Part shown: in pieces, positions 10,265 through 22,440 of the stretch
Numbering within the stretch: the stretch's first letter is position 1
Layout of the letters: each line of letters begins with the position of its first letter
DNA from: Piper betle
Taxonomy: Eukaryota; Streptophyta; Magnoliopsida; Piperales; Piperaceae
Length of the DNA stretch: 64,000 nucleotides
Direction: 5' to 3'
NCBI GenBank assembly: GCA_033002965.1
Contig: JAURVB010009653.1
Location: 1 to 64,000 of the forward strand
Notes under the pieces: generated by a model
Database searches by the model: none
What the model was told of the DNA's origin: nothing
Seen by the model: the letters and a program-made list of their open reading frames with translations, nothing else
Translations under genes and position numbers: made by a program

Positions 10265-11901
10265 AAATGTTTGACAATTTGTTTTTTAAATACCAGTTCT
10301 AGATGAAAAAGACGCTAAATAGGGGCTGATTCTCTCTTCTCCGCCGATTCTCCATAAAAATACGCTAAATACCAGTTCTGGATGAAAAAGACGCTAAATG
10401 TTGTTCTGTCGATTCTCTGATCTCCGCCAACCTTCTCTTCCTTCTCGCTCCAAAAAAAAAAAAACAACGAACTTTCCATAAAATATTTTCACCAAAACAG
10501 CGGCGGAGGCGAAGACGGCAACGAGCAGAATCACAAGATAAGGGGAGTGCAAGCATAGATCCATGGCCACGGATCTGAGCTCCCCCCAACCTCAACACAA
10601 AGCCCAGATCCCCCCCACCCAAAGAAAATAAAATGAGAGAGGTGTAACATGTTAAAATCAAATCAAAGAAAAAGAAAGAAGAGGGGACGGACTTACACCA
10701 GAGGAACAAAGAAGGGGGAGGCGATCAACCGTGGTTGTTGGAGAGCCGGGGCTTCGTCGCGTCGTGGAGGCCGGGCGACGGTCGGACGGCTGGGGGAATG
10801 GTCGGCGATGTTCTAGCGGTGACCAGCTGTGTCGATCGGTGGTGGTGCGGCACCGGAAGCGGCGCTGGCGATGGAGAAGGAGGGCGAGGCGATGACGGAG
10901 TGGGAGATGAGAAACTCCGTGGGATGGATGGACGGGATTATGCATGGACGGTCATCTTTCTCCTATGTGTGCGTCTAAGTTTTTATACTATCTCGCGCTG
11001 GGCGAGCATCTTGGCTTTAAATTCGACTTAACATTCCTTATTTAAATGCTTAAACTAGAATTAGAATCTTATTTGACTCGACTGGACTCCATTATACTTC
11101 GAAATCGATTCGTAGCTTGACTCGAACTCGATTCAATAAAATAATATAATAATATATATAATATCACTTATCTACTCAAAATACATATAAAATTATAAAT
11201 AAATATTATTATTAACTACGTACTAAATGATGGTCGTGGTGAGGGTATTTTGTTTTTTATTTTTTTATTTTCTATCAAATTTGGGTCATCTTTGTAATCA
11301 AACAATCTAGATTAAAGTTTAAGAAAGAAATATTATTTGACTCGGCTAAGATGGTCTACATGTATATATATCCTAATAAGTTTAAATGTAGCTAATTATA
11401 TATATTTATATATAATATAATAATAAGGTAGTGAGGATAGCTTAGATGGTAGGTCTTCAAATTGAAAACTTAGAGGTTATGAGTTTAATTCATGCTAATT
11501 ACAGTTTTAAATGAGATTCTTTTGATTTTTATTCAAGCTGATTTTGAACTCGTTAAAACTAAACAATGTAAGTATATTCAACCTCGAGTCGAACATGAAC
11601 ACCGTAAAAGATATGCATATATGTTGAAAACTCGTTCAATCTCGAGCCGAGTTTGACGAACTTCGAACTATCGAGTTGAGTTCGAACACAAGTGAAACTC
11701 AGCTCACTCACTCGTTTAACACCCTTAATACTATTGTTGCTTATTGCTTATTGCTTTAAATCTATGGCAATTTCTTCACAACAGAAATAAATATATAAAC
11801 CAAGTTAAAAAAAACACTGAACAAATCAGCGGCGAGATCTTGGCATCCTCATCTAATAATAAAGTAAAGTCAACTTTTAATCCCTGACCTTATTAAATTA
11901 G
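10265..11901. other. Non-coding stretch with small duplications
   Basis: A segment around CCAGTTCTAGATGAAAAAGA (about 10290-10320) is repeated at about 10365-10400. A GC-rich patch at 10700-10930 gives several overlapping open frames on both strands, none resembling a known family. From 11040 the DNA is AT-rich. A possible SINE head is listed separately. Confidence 0.45.
11431..11505 (+). mobile_element. Possible tRNA-derived SINE head
   Basis: GATAGCTTAGATGGTAGG resembles a tRNA A box with its flank, and about 30 bases later GGTTATGAGTTTAATTC resembles a B box. This is the usual layout of plant tRNA-derived SINEs. No clear 3' tail or target duplication was found, so the boundaries are guesses. 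Confidence 0.35.
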
Positions 11902-14021
11902 TGTTGGTGAAATTGGCCGATTCCACTCGGAATTGGCTGATTTAAATTGGATCAGGAGTGATCCGATCCAATTTAGGCATTGAATCAATGGGCATCAAAT
12001 CAATTTCAAAATAAGCCGATTTACCCCAATTTTGACCGATTCGGAATTTGGATAAATCGGGAAAAAATTAGTTTTACGGGTAAATGACTAAAATATCCTA
12101 GGTGTGATATTAAATAAACTATTTAAGCATGGGTAAAATTAAATTTTGAATTTTAAAAACCTAAATTTACCCTGACTCTCATCCGCTCGTCTGCCGCTGC
12201 CGATTCCTCCCTCCACCTGTCTGCCGCCGCCGACCTCGCCTCCGCCCTCGCAACCTCGCCTCCAACATCACCTATTCGTCGCCGCCCTTGCCTCCGCCCT
12301 CCCTCCATTAGTTTGCCGCTGACCTTCCCTCCAACCTGCATTTTGTAAAGTTGCAATTTTTTGTTGAAATTATTCATGCTTGGTAAAAATTTGGATATGG
12401 TATCATCTATGTGCAATTTTTTTGCTGTAAATTTTGAAATTGTATGTTGTGTTGTGCAAATTATTAGAAATTATATGCTTATTTGGGATTCGTTCACAAA
12501 TTTTTTACATTGCTGATTTGGGATTTGTTCATAGATTTTATGCAATTGTATGTTGTTCACAAATTTGTTTTGAGAGATCTGAAAGGATGTTAGGCTAAAG
12601 TGGACAGGAATCATGTTTCAGGTTGAGTGCATCATGTCCATTCTCATCATGTCTTTATGGATTAAATAAAGTTAGGTCGTTGGAGTTTGGTTCTATGGGT
12701 TGACATAGAACTTGCTTCTTATTTGTTATAAATCATAGTGTTTAAATATTTTCCTCTGGACATGTTATAAAGTAATAATTTATGGAAAGTTTTACTTGAG
12801 TAATCATTTTATTCTTTGACTGATATGCATAGTTACTTTGATTTGTTAGTTGAACTAGTGACGTTGACAATAACTAAGATATCCAATTGTATGTTGTGCA
12901 ATTCGGTTGATTCAAGTTTAAAATATATTTGATTTGTTATATTTCGAATCTTGTGCCAGATTTGTCATAGGGAAGATGGATATTTGTTGGGAATATGACA
13001 CACCAATTGACACATCCAAGAAGCAAGTCACCTATAACTTTTACAAAAAAATCATAAGTGGAGGGGTATATTACTTCAAGCAACATATTGCTGGAATCAA
13101 AGGAAATGTTGTTGCTTATAAGAGAGTTCCTGATGTAGATGTACAAAAGATGTATAAAAAATGAAAGATTATTTCAAAAGTGTGGAAAAGGCCAAAATAA
13201 AAAAAGAATGGATTAGAGAACAAATATGGTCATATGGTTTGAATGACTCAGATATAGAAGAGATTGAAGTTCGACAGCAAAGTAAACAAAAAGATGATAG
13301 GTGCTCTAAGTCTACTGGGAAGAGGAAACATCTTTTGTTGAAAGTGAGAAGAAGAATACATCAAAACAAATGAGAATTTCTACGACAATAGAAAGAAAGC
13401 AAAAGAGCAATTGCACACAACCATTGCTCGATTCTTTTATTATTGTGTCATTCCTTTCCATGTTGTAAAGTCGTCTTACTTTCATAAAATGATTGATGTG
13501 GCAGGTAGATATGATATGTTGATCAAGGGATCAAACCTCCAGGCAGAAGTTCTTTGTCAGGTAAACTTCTTACTGATGAAGTGGCTTTTATAAATGCTAA
13601 CTTAGAGGATATAAAAGTACCTTGGAAGACAATAGGTTGTTCTATTATATCTGACGGGCAGACCAATCAATCGGGTAGAACTCTGATCAACTTTCTAGTT
13701 TACTGCCCAAGAGGAATGTATTTCCATGGATCAGTTGATGCTTCGGACAAAAAAAGGATGCTATGTATTTGTTTAGTTTACTGGACAAAGTAGTAGAAGA
13801 AGTTGGGGAGGAAAATATTGTGTAGGTCATCACTGATAATGTTTCGGCATACAAAGCTGCTGAAGAGGATGCTCTAACATAAGAGACCACATTTATTTTG
13901 GACTATGTGTGCTGCCCATTATATAAACTTTGATGCTTAAAGACTTTACAAAAATCAAGAAAGGTTGAACATACATTATGAATGCACAAAAGTCACAAAA
14001 CTAATATACAACCACTCATGG

Positions 14022-15150
14022 TGTAACACCCCAAATCCGGTTCACACTCGTGAACCGAACCGGTATGTTACCAGCCCCGGTTAGGTCGGCTAACCCGAAC
14101 CTAACTCATACGGATCCAATCTCGGCGTCTTAAGATGTAGATACGACTTGTCATGCATGGATAAATGCATAAAACCCTAACATGATACTACATGGATGAC
14201 ATGCAACCTAAATTTCACATCATTACAATTACGATAAAAATTCTGAAATAAAACAGACAGGGTCTCCCCTAAAAGTGCAATTATGGGCCCACCCTGTCAA
14301 AATAATATATATATATATATATATATAAATAAATGTATACACATGCATCCATAATTTCATTCACACAAAATCTAACATCTTATGAATTCATTCTGAAGCT
14401 GGGGTTTCAACCCACCACGCTTCCGCTGCGCATCTCTGATCATGTTCACATTCTATCATGTCTCATGCATTTGAACATGTCATTCACAATATAATAACAT
14501 AATAACACAATATTAAACATTCAGAAATCTAACATGTATGTGTGTACAAGACCTCATTGCTCCTCCGTCCAAGCTGGCTCCTCCAACTCGTGATTATTAC
14601 CTACATATAGTATAAAAACACGTCAGTAACAAGTGTTACTGGTCCGGAAAATAAAATAACTATAACAAGCTGGCTATGAGAGCAAACTCTCATATGAAAG
14701 AAAACATCATATACTCCACGTGAACACTCTGAAGGGCACTACTGAGGAGCCACTGGGCTGCAGACCCGGTAGCATCCCGAACTTACTGATCTGCTGCTGG
14801 TACTGTGCCGCTCTCGGCACTTCTTTTTCAGTACTTCTCGTGAAACTTTATCCTAAGCCCTCTCCTTACCTCCATATTTCTCCTGGCCTTGAGCACGAAG
14901 GCCGAGTACTCTCAGGCAGTCGCCTTTAGTACCCTTTGAACCACAAGTCCGGACATGCGCTGTACTAAACAGTACCCGTAAACCTCCACGTTCTCTGGGT
15001 GTGAGGAACTCAAACGCGGAGTTGTCAGGATCCCTCGAGAATGGAACAGTCCACTGGCACTAATCCAGAGCCCGCTTTGACTGTCACGACATCCTCTGCA
15101 TGGTACGTGCAGTCGATTTCTCCATCTCTCGTCTCACAGAAATGCGAAAA

Positions 15151-15194
<44 letters not shown>

Positions 15195-16882
15195 CTTGGG
15201 TAGGGAGTTATATAATAGGCTCGAAGGCAACTTTTGGTGGATCTTGTTTTCGAAATCAACCTCGAGGGATCTCATCTTCGAGGAGTTATTAATCCGGAAA
15301 ATGTTCGGTTAAATGGCCCGAGTTAAGTGGGATCCGATAAAATGCCACTTAACCCGTCCTGCAGGCAATAAATTAAACATACAATAGAAAGAGTAAATCA
15401 GAGACGAGTCCTAAACGGACCTGGTAGAAGCTCCAAGCGTGTCATCGCGCCGAGGTGGCGAGCTCCTACTCCGTACCTACATATCAAAACTAAATACTAA
15501 TGCCCGCTAACTAAATGATGCATCAAACTCAATAACATCACAATCACAATGCAAGTACAAAATCATCCATCAAAATAACAATCAAATAATTGTAAGAGTA
15601 AATAATCCTATCTCAAACTATTCATACCATATTTTATTCCGTTCTTCTAAGTTGCATCGTACTAGATTAACATGCTCATACACAATTCATCTCATTAGAT
15701 CACTTACTTCATTCACTAATAATCTCATCATGCACATCTTTACGTGTTGTCGACAATCGGCAACGGTTAGGGTTCCGTCGCGTGTCTCGAAACTCAAATT
15801 CGGCTCTCATCGACGTTCCGAGCTCGATCGGGCTCGACTGGGTGAGCCCCACGGAAGATTCGGTGAATTCCAGTGAATTCCAGAAATTCTGATTTTTCGG
15901 CGGTTTTCCGGCAGCTGCTGGCGGTTTTCCGGCGGCTTCCGGTGGTTTTCCGGTGACAATCGCCGGCGGCATCTATTGGCCGGAAAGTGCTCGTGTTGGG
16001 TACCCTCAGAACCAGCTCGGCGAGCCCGACTCATCTATGAGGTCGACATGGTCAACGGAGGTGGCGGCTCGCCGGAAAATGCATGAAACAGAGCCGGTGG
16101 CGATAGGTGGCTAGATCCGGCCGGCCACGCCGGCGATGGCCTCCGTTCTGGTCGGGGAAGATCGCTGGAAGGCTGAGGGTGCTGAGGCGACCGATCGATC
16201 GCGGCGGCGCTGGTCGCCGGCGGCGGAATCGACGATGGAAGTGCAACGCAGGCGCGGCATCGCGGCGTGGCTTCCTCGCGTCGCGGCGGTCCGATGGGGG
16301 CCAGACCTGGTCGGGGCAGCACAACATCATTGCCGCGGGGCTAGACGGCGACTATCGGCGGCCGGGCGACGCCGACAGTGGCGGCATCGGGCGAGGGTTT
16401 GGGGAAGAAAAGAAGGGTGCGGGTGTGTGTGGTGGCAAAGTCGTAAATATTACTTGACTCTTCTCCGACTCGAGTCAAAAATAATATTTAAGTCGTAAAA
16501 AATTCCAAAAAAATATGGGAAAAATCCCATAAAATCAAACAACACCAAAAAAATCATAATGATATGCTCTAGAACTATCAACCCACTCAAAATGCCCGTA
16601 ACGCATCCTAACGCGAGTTACGACACAAAACTAATTCTACGATCCATTATATATTATAATAAAAAAAATAAACTGCATACTCTTATATATTCTGATAACT
16701 CATTCTTTTCTGTTGTGTTCATGACGTTATCATCATATACTTGGGTACACATGACCCTCATGGCTCATACATGAGACCGGCGTCGGCTCAGTACATGTGT
16801 TCTGAAACTGACTCGACTCGAAAATAACTGTCGAACCGACCGGTTCTGAATATAAAACCTGACTCGAATCGTGGTTTTTACA
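14022..16882 (+). mobile_element. Solo LTR, family 1, copy 2
   Basis: It begins TGTAACACCCC and ends TTTTTACA, flanked by a perfect 5-bp duplication CATGG (14017-14021 and 16883-16887). Removing the unit and one CATGG restores the hAT frame across the site (KLIYNHSW joined to LLALMRNN). Length 2,861 bp. Landmarks shared with the other copies: the block near 14740-14785 (GAGCCACTGGGCTGCAGACC), a CTCGGCACT / GAGTACTCTCAGGCAG block near 14815-14930, a (TA)n run at 15154-15192, a variable GC-rich core (about 15770-16440), and a GACTCGAGTC module at about 16455-16490. There are no internal direct terminal repeats and no coding domains, hence solo LTR. Retrotransposon superfamily not determinable here. 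Confidence 0.92.
15154..15192. repeat. (AT)n microsatellite inside solo LTR copy 2
   Basis: Uninterrupted AT dinucleotides. The homologous position in copy 3 (about 30466-30476) has only a very short run, so the array expanded after insertion or differs by subfamily. Confidence 0.85.
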
Positions 16883-18884
16883 CATGGTTGTTAGCTCTTA
16901 TGAGAAATAATTTCACAAATGGGCATGAATTGGTGAGACCTGAGGCTACTCAATTTGCTACTCACTTTTTGAGGATTGTTAGTTTCGTAGAACATAAGTA
17001 GGCATTGAAAAAGATGTTTATTTTTGAAATGTAATCATCATCTAAGTTTACAAAAGATGAGGATGGAATAGCAACTGAAATATTGTCTTAAGTACAAATT
17101 TTTGGAAGAAGATGGCATTTGTGTATAAAACAATTGAGCTACTTGTTCGATTTTTGAGATTGGTAGATAATGATGAAAGACCTTCGATGTCATTTGCTTA
17201 TGATAAAATGTAAAAGACTATAGAAAAAATAAAAGAGGTACATAATATGAAAGTAGAACGATACAAATTATTTGTTGATATCATTACCAAGAGATGTGCG
17301 AATCAATTTTGTTATCCTCTTCATGCTATAACATATATGCTTAATCCTCAAACTCGTTATCACCCTGAATCCACCATTGTAAGTTCTCATTTGACTTACA
17401 TACTTTTATGATATTTCTAACAATTTTATATTGCTTGTGTTTGATTGGGATTAATTTTGTAACTAAGTAAGGTGTATCGTGCATTCAATGATGTCATTTG
17501 TTGTTTGAAACTTGATTAGGTAGATCGATCCATGACATCTTTGCATGTCAAGATACTATTATTTTTAATTTTTATATATAAATATTTATGTATAATTAAA
17601 TATGATTACTAATTTTGTTTTAATATTTTTTAGTGGTCTGATTTTGTATTTGCAAAAGGAGATTTTGGACATTCTCTTGTAATTACCAATAGAAAAGTCC
17701 TTCGTCCAGGTAAAATCCACTTTTTCTCCACATTTCATTTTTATAGCAAGCTTATAAGTAAATCAATTTGCAAATATATCATCATGGTAAGAGCAACATG
17801 GTATAAGCTGCCTTGAACTATAAAAAATTAGCTATTAAAATACTTAGTCAAACTTCTTCATCATCGATTTGTGAACATAATTGGAGTACTTTTGACCAAG
17901 TACATACCAAAAAAAGAAATTGACTTGCAAAGAAGAGAGTAAATGATCTTGTATATATTCATTATAGCAATCGAGTAAAAGAAAAGGAGTTGAGATGGAG
18001 ACATAAATATGATGCAATTAGTGAACATTTGAGTTTAGAAGATTCATTAAATGAATGGGTTGGAGAACAAAATAACCAATCACCATCGGTATATTTAAAT
18101 AAAGCTTACATCACATTTATAATTTTATGTATGAATTTTTTGAATTGAAATAAATAGGGTATAACTTTTTTATGTAGGATGATTTCTTTGGTACCAATAT
18201 TGACAACAGTGATGGTGAAGACAAAGAGGCCTTTGAAGCAAATCAAAGTGGCAGCACATTGAAAATTATAATTGGATTGTGTTCTACTACGTCTAATGGT
18301 TTTTCTTTGCCTCCTCTTCCTAGTGGACTTAATGTTAATATTGATATACATATTGACTCACAATATAATTTGTCTTTGCCTCCTGTACCTGAAGGACTTC
18401 ATACGAGTGGGAGTTCTATGTGTCCTTTTATGCACGGGTCTCGTATTGATGCAAGTGATAGCTCTACTCTTCCTATTGGTGATAGTGATTTAGACTCTGA
18501 AGATGCTTCAAATAATGAATTAGATGATTTAATAATTACTATCAAAACTGTGCTAAATCTTGATTTTATGGACTTGTATTAATGACTTGTTGTTATCATT
18601 TGATAGAACACAAATAATAATATATTAAATATTATACTTATGAAATTGTAGTCTTGTGATAATAAATAGTAATGTTCTTTTATATTTGTATTAAGCTATA
18701 AATTTTTATATTTGTGATGAAAAAGTATGTAATTATGTATTTTGTATATTTATGTCATGAGTTATTAAATTTTTGTATACGATCGATTTGGATCGATTCA
18801 ACTGAATAAATTTCTGACCGATTTAGACCGATTCAATCCGATGGATTAACTGTCTTGAAAATTAATTTTAATTTCGATTTTTAC

Positions 18885-20312
18885 AATAATGTATTAAATA
18901 GCTTGTGTTTCGTTATATTCAAGTCAAGAAATTTGACCACGCGATCAAAAATTTCAAACTCGCAATCCTAGACACACATCCCAAAATCCAATCCGGCCAC
19001 CAATCCCCCGCTCACTCGAGTCAAAACGAAAACGCCCGTGGACCCCATATTCACCACCTTCTACAAGGTCAATATCTCCCCGGTGGAGCGCGTCAAAAGA
19101 GAATGGGTCAAACGAAACGAAACGAAATTACCTTCGAAATTGACCTCCCGCCCTGGATATAATAAACCCGACCTTTCAAATCTTATATTTTCCCATATAT
19201 CCACAAATCACCACCCCCTACCATTTTCCACCCCTTCACACCATATACTATCACAAAATCATCCTCTAAAAATAGGGGTTTTATTTTTGCATGGCCTAAA
19301 ATTAGCTGATTTTGGAGTTCAAGTCAAATTTACCAAATACTTTCAAAGTTATGCTCTTGGTTTTATCCGGGTAAAAATTTATCTAAAAAAAAGGGTTTGT
19401 CGGACAAATTATCCAACGGAGTTTTGTTGTTAAAATTTGTCTTAAAATTTAAATTATTTTCCTGTTGCTAAAATATTTAAACACAAATTCAAAATAATTC
19501 AATCATTTTTAAAAATTGTACTCTATGAAATAAGATTATATCAATAAATTATTCGGTAAAGATAAATTAGCCACACATTAAATTTATCTTTTATATAGAA
19601 CTATTTATAATTTGTATCATTTGGCATTGTCATTTATAATTGTTTATATTTCACAATAAGATTCACATTTTTTACCTATTTTTAAGATAAGATGACAACA
19701 AATAAATAAAATAATAATATTTTAGTAATGTTTTATTGTTTAGTTATATGATACAATATTTTTTAAATAAAAATTTTAAACTTCTAATAAAACAAATAAT
19801 CACAAGTTGAAGCAAGTCTCATATTTTAAGGACTCCATCATAAAAAACTAGCAAAAAAATCCAATTATAGTGTATGTATGAGTAGATAGATTATAGAGAT
19901 TAATATAATTTGAGCTTAAGTAAAGAATGGGAATAATATACACTTTCTAATTAATACTCATAAATTAAATATCAATGTGAGTTCAGGATTAATTACAGTG
20001 AAGGGAAGCTTTAAATTTTAGTATAAATAAATAAATTATATATTAAAATGGTAAATAGATAAAGTAGATAAATGTGAGTTTGATTACTATTTATATATAA
20101 TAATACTATCTGAAATAAATTAATAATTTTTTTTCAAACCAATTTATAAGGGTTTTTTTTTTCAAAGCAAATAATAAGGACTTAATTGCAACAATAACAA
20201 AACATATTGGTCAAAGTGGTTTGACCAAGCGGGGTATATGAGTGGGTGAGGAGGCGCGAAGCTTCCTTCTTCCAATCTTTTGTTCCGAGTCAGGCATTTG
20301 GTCGAGCGAGTC
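18885..20312. other. AT-rich intergenic DNA upstream of the PP2C gene
   Basis: A mildly GC-rich patch at 18960-19160 contains an open frame with HIHHLLQGQYLPGG and, in another frame, FTTFYKVNISPVERVKREW, which looks like eroded coding sequence of an unrecognised family. The rest to 20150 is very AT-rich with no gene signal. The PP2C promoter and 5' UTR must lie within the last few hundred bases before 20313. Confidence 0.4.
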
Positions 20313-22440
20313 ATGTGCGCCGTCGCGGTGGCCGGGTCGCCGGCGTTCTCGTCGTCGAGGGCCGCTGCCCCCTCTTCGGAGGCGGTGGAGTCGCCGTCTT
20401 CGCCGTGTGGGGTCAGACTGCAGAAGCGGCAGGGGGTGGGGAGGGGGTTGGGGCCGGCGGTGTTCAAGAGGAAGAGGCCGGCGAGGCTGGATATACCGCT
20501 GTGCTCGCCGGTGGCGGCGGCGGCGGCGGAGGTGTTGGCAGTGATGGAGGTGGAGGTGGAGGCGGAGAGACATGCAGTTTTCTGCAAAAAGGGGCGGCGG
20601 GAGGTTATGGAGGACCGGCATTCCGCTGCTGTTGATTTGGAAGGCAACCGAAAGACGGTAAATTTGTTGTCTCTGATATTTTTTTGTTTTTTTCGATATC
20701 ATTGATTCTTTTATTTAATAAAGCTGACAACTCTTTTTTTGAAGGATTTGGTTTTGTCTGTTTTTTAGCATTTATATAATTTTTACTGTTGTTTTAGAGC
20801 TAAAAACTTAAATATATGGGATGAAATAATCGTCTTACTGATCAAGAATTGTGATCACCGTAGATGGGATTGAGTGAAAAGGTTGGTAGTATAGGATTTG
20901 TTGAATCGACAGTAGAGTAATTTGGCGTTAATTTTATCGTTTTAGATTTAATTATGATATAGTTGTTTGTAGTTAAAAACACAGAAAATATACAAGTTCA
21001 TGCAAAGATCGAACTTGATACGTAATGTACCATTATTTGGGAAGAAAGAATTGTCAACGGTGCAAAAATTTCTTAAAGTTGTTTGCACAATAATATTGCC
21101 GAAGGTGTGATTGACGAAAATCTCTTTTGTGTAAAGAACTAGTTTTTTGTAAATATCTGTTGTTGTTTTTTTTTTAACAAGGCACGCTTTATGTGTGTGT
21201 GTTTTTATTGTTACAGGCATTCTTTGGTGTATTTGATGGTCACGGGGGAGAGAAAGCAGCTGAATTTGCTGCAGAGCACATTGGCCAGCATGTGATGAGA
21301 GAAGTTACAAGAAGTGGAAGGAATGAAATTGAAGAAGCGATCAGGCGTGGATATCATACTACCGACAAGGATTTTCTTGGCAAAGGGTTCAATGGAGGAA
21401 CCTGTTGTGTGACTGCATTGATAAGGAATGGAAATCTTTTTGTGTCGAATGCTGGAGACTGTCGTGCTGTTATGAGCAGAAATGGGGTTGCGGAGGCACT
21501 GACTGTTGACCACCGACCCTCAAGGGAAGATGAGAGAGATAGAATTCAAAAGCTGGTGAATATTCTACCTGTCTGCTTTTTGTTTGTCTTTGTATGAAAT
21601 CTATATGCCAAATTTCATTAAGTAGGCTTAAGGTAAAAGTAATTGCTTGTATTTTTTGCACGGCATATGAATGTTTGTGTAGGTTTGTTTTTTAACTGCA
21701 AACATGGTAATGTTCATAAGGTTGTTCGTTGAGGAATGATAGGGTGAGAACGTGAGAACTTAGGAACCCGTGTTTAGACCATTGGATATAGATCAATGGT
21801 GATCATGCTTTTGCTTTGGGAATCATCACCATTAATTCCTATCCAACACACTAGAGTTGGGTTCCAAAGTTCTCAAGTTCTTACCCTATCATTCCTCGGT
21901 GCTGGTTTCCATATTGCTACTTGTTTGTTTACTTGATGAATACAATAACTTGATTTATACATTTCTCTATTTAACCCTCATTTATGGTATTTTTCAGGGT
22001 GGATATGTAGATGACTGCCATGGAGTATGGAGAATACAAGGATCCCTAGCTGTTTCTAGAGGTATTGGAGATTCACATTTGAAGCAATGGGTGATCTCAG
22101 AGCCAGAAACCAGAACTTTGAGAATTGAGAAGGATTGTGAATTCTTAATTCTGGCCTCTGATGGTCTATGGGACAAGGTACTAGCATGTCCAAATTTCTT
22201 TGTTTGTTGGAATTTTAGTAATCCAGCCTACAATTTGAATATTATGCTTGTTCTGAATGTGTTAGCAATGTGTTTCAGGTTACCAATCAAGAAGCTGTGA
22301 ATTTGGCCAGGCCTTTATGCACAGACGCCAACAATTTAAGAATGCTAACTGCTTGTAAGAAGCTTTCGGAGTTGTCTCTGACGCGAGGATCTATTGATGA
22401 TATAAGTGTGATGGTAGTTAAGTTAGGATGGTTCATTTGA
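20313..22440 (+). CDS. Clade-B protein phosphatase 2C (AP2C-like)
   Basis: Four exons join in frame: 20313-20657, 21217-21555, 21998-22177 and 22279-22440, giving 341 aa. PP2C enzymes are Mg/Mn-dependent Ser/Thr phosphatases. Metal-site residues are all present: MED (99-101), DGHGG (122-126), SDGLWD (282-287) and DD (328-329). Upstream of the catalytic domain is [10 protein letters not shown] (52-61), the basic-plus-hydrophobic kinase interaction motif of the AP2C group, which dephosphorylates stress MAP kinases. The N-terminus [13 protein letters not shown] also fits this clade. The start chosen is the first ATG in frame with the clade-typical N-terminus; an upstream in-frame TTG is ignored. 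A MITE lies in intron 2. The protein is somewhat shorter than Arabidopsis AP2C1, mainly in the variable N-terminal region. Likely cytosolic, nuclear or plastidial; not decidable here. Confidence 0.92.
21731..21897. mobile_element. MITE in intron 2 of the PP2C gene
   Basis: Long terminal inverted repeats: GAGGAATGATAGGGTGAGAA at the left and TTCTTACCCTATCATTCCTC at the right, 19 of 20 bases pairing, with further pairing inward (AACTTAGGAACCC against GGGTTCCAAAGTT). Total 167 bp with no coding. No convincing target duplication was found, so the superfamily is open. Confidence 0.8.

Larger units (their letters stand above)
12937..18582 (+). pseudogene. hAT transposase (BED-like / DUF659 / dimerisation), broken
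   Basis: Order on the + strand: a BED-finger-like start (about 12976-13110) with ISGGVYYFKQHIAGIKGNVV but the two Cys changed to Tyr; a basic linker (13161-13373); a DUF659-type core (13411-13900) with ARFFYYCVIPFHVVKSSYFH, ISDGQTNQSGRTLINFLVY and VDASD; then, past the solo LTR, LLALMRNNFTNGHELVRPEA and FLRIVSFVEHK. LHAITYMLNPQTRYHPES (about 17310-17370) and NEWVGEQ (about 18050) are the usual C-terminal landmarks. Several in-frame stops (for example after GEENIV near 13822) and frame changes show it is dead. Many losses are TGT to TAT or CAG to TAG, as expected from decay of methylated DNA. The Ser/Pro-rich tail at 18259-18582 is still open. Confidence 0.8.
11902..18880 (+). mobile_element. 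Decayed hAT-type transposon, interrupted by a solo LTR
   Basis: The coding remnant (next entry) lies between flanks rich in CCGATT, AATTGG and GATCCGATCC motifs: about 11905-12060 on the left and 18780-18850 on the right. Short repeated subterminal motifs of this sort are common in hAT elements. Exact terminal inverted repeats and the 8-bp target duplication were not identified, so the ends are approximate. The solo LTR at 14022-16882 is nested inside. Confidence 0.5.

Noticed and set aside
12937..18582. A domesticated, functional hAT-derived gene
   Set aside because: Several in-frame stops, lost zinc-finger cysteines and an inserted LTR rule out a working protein.
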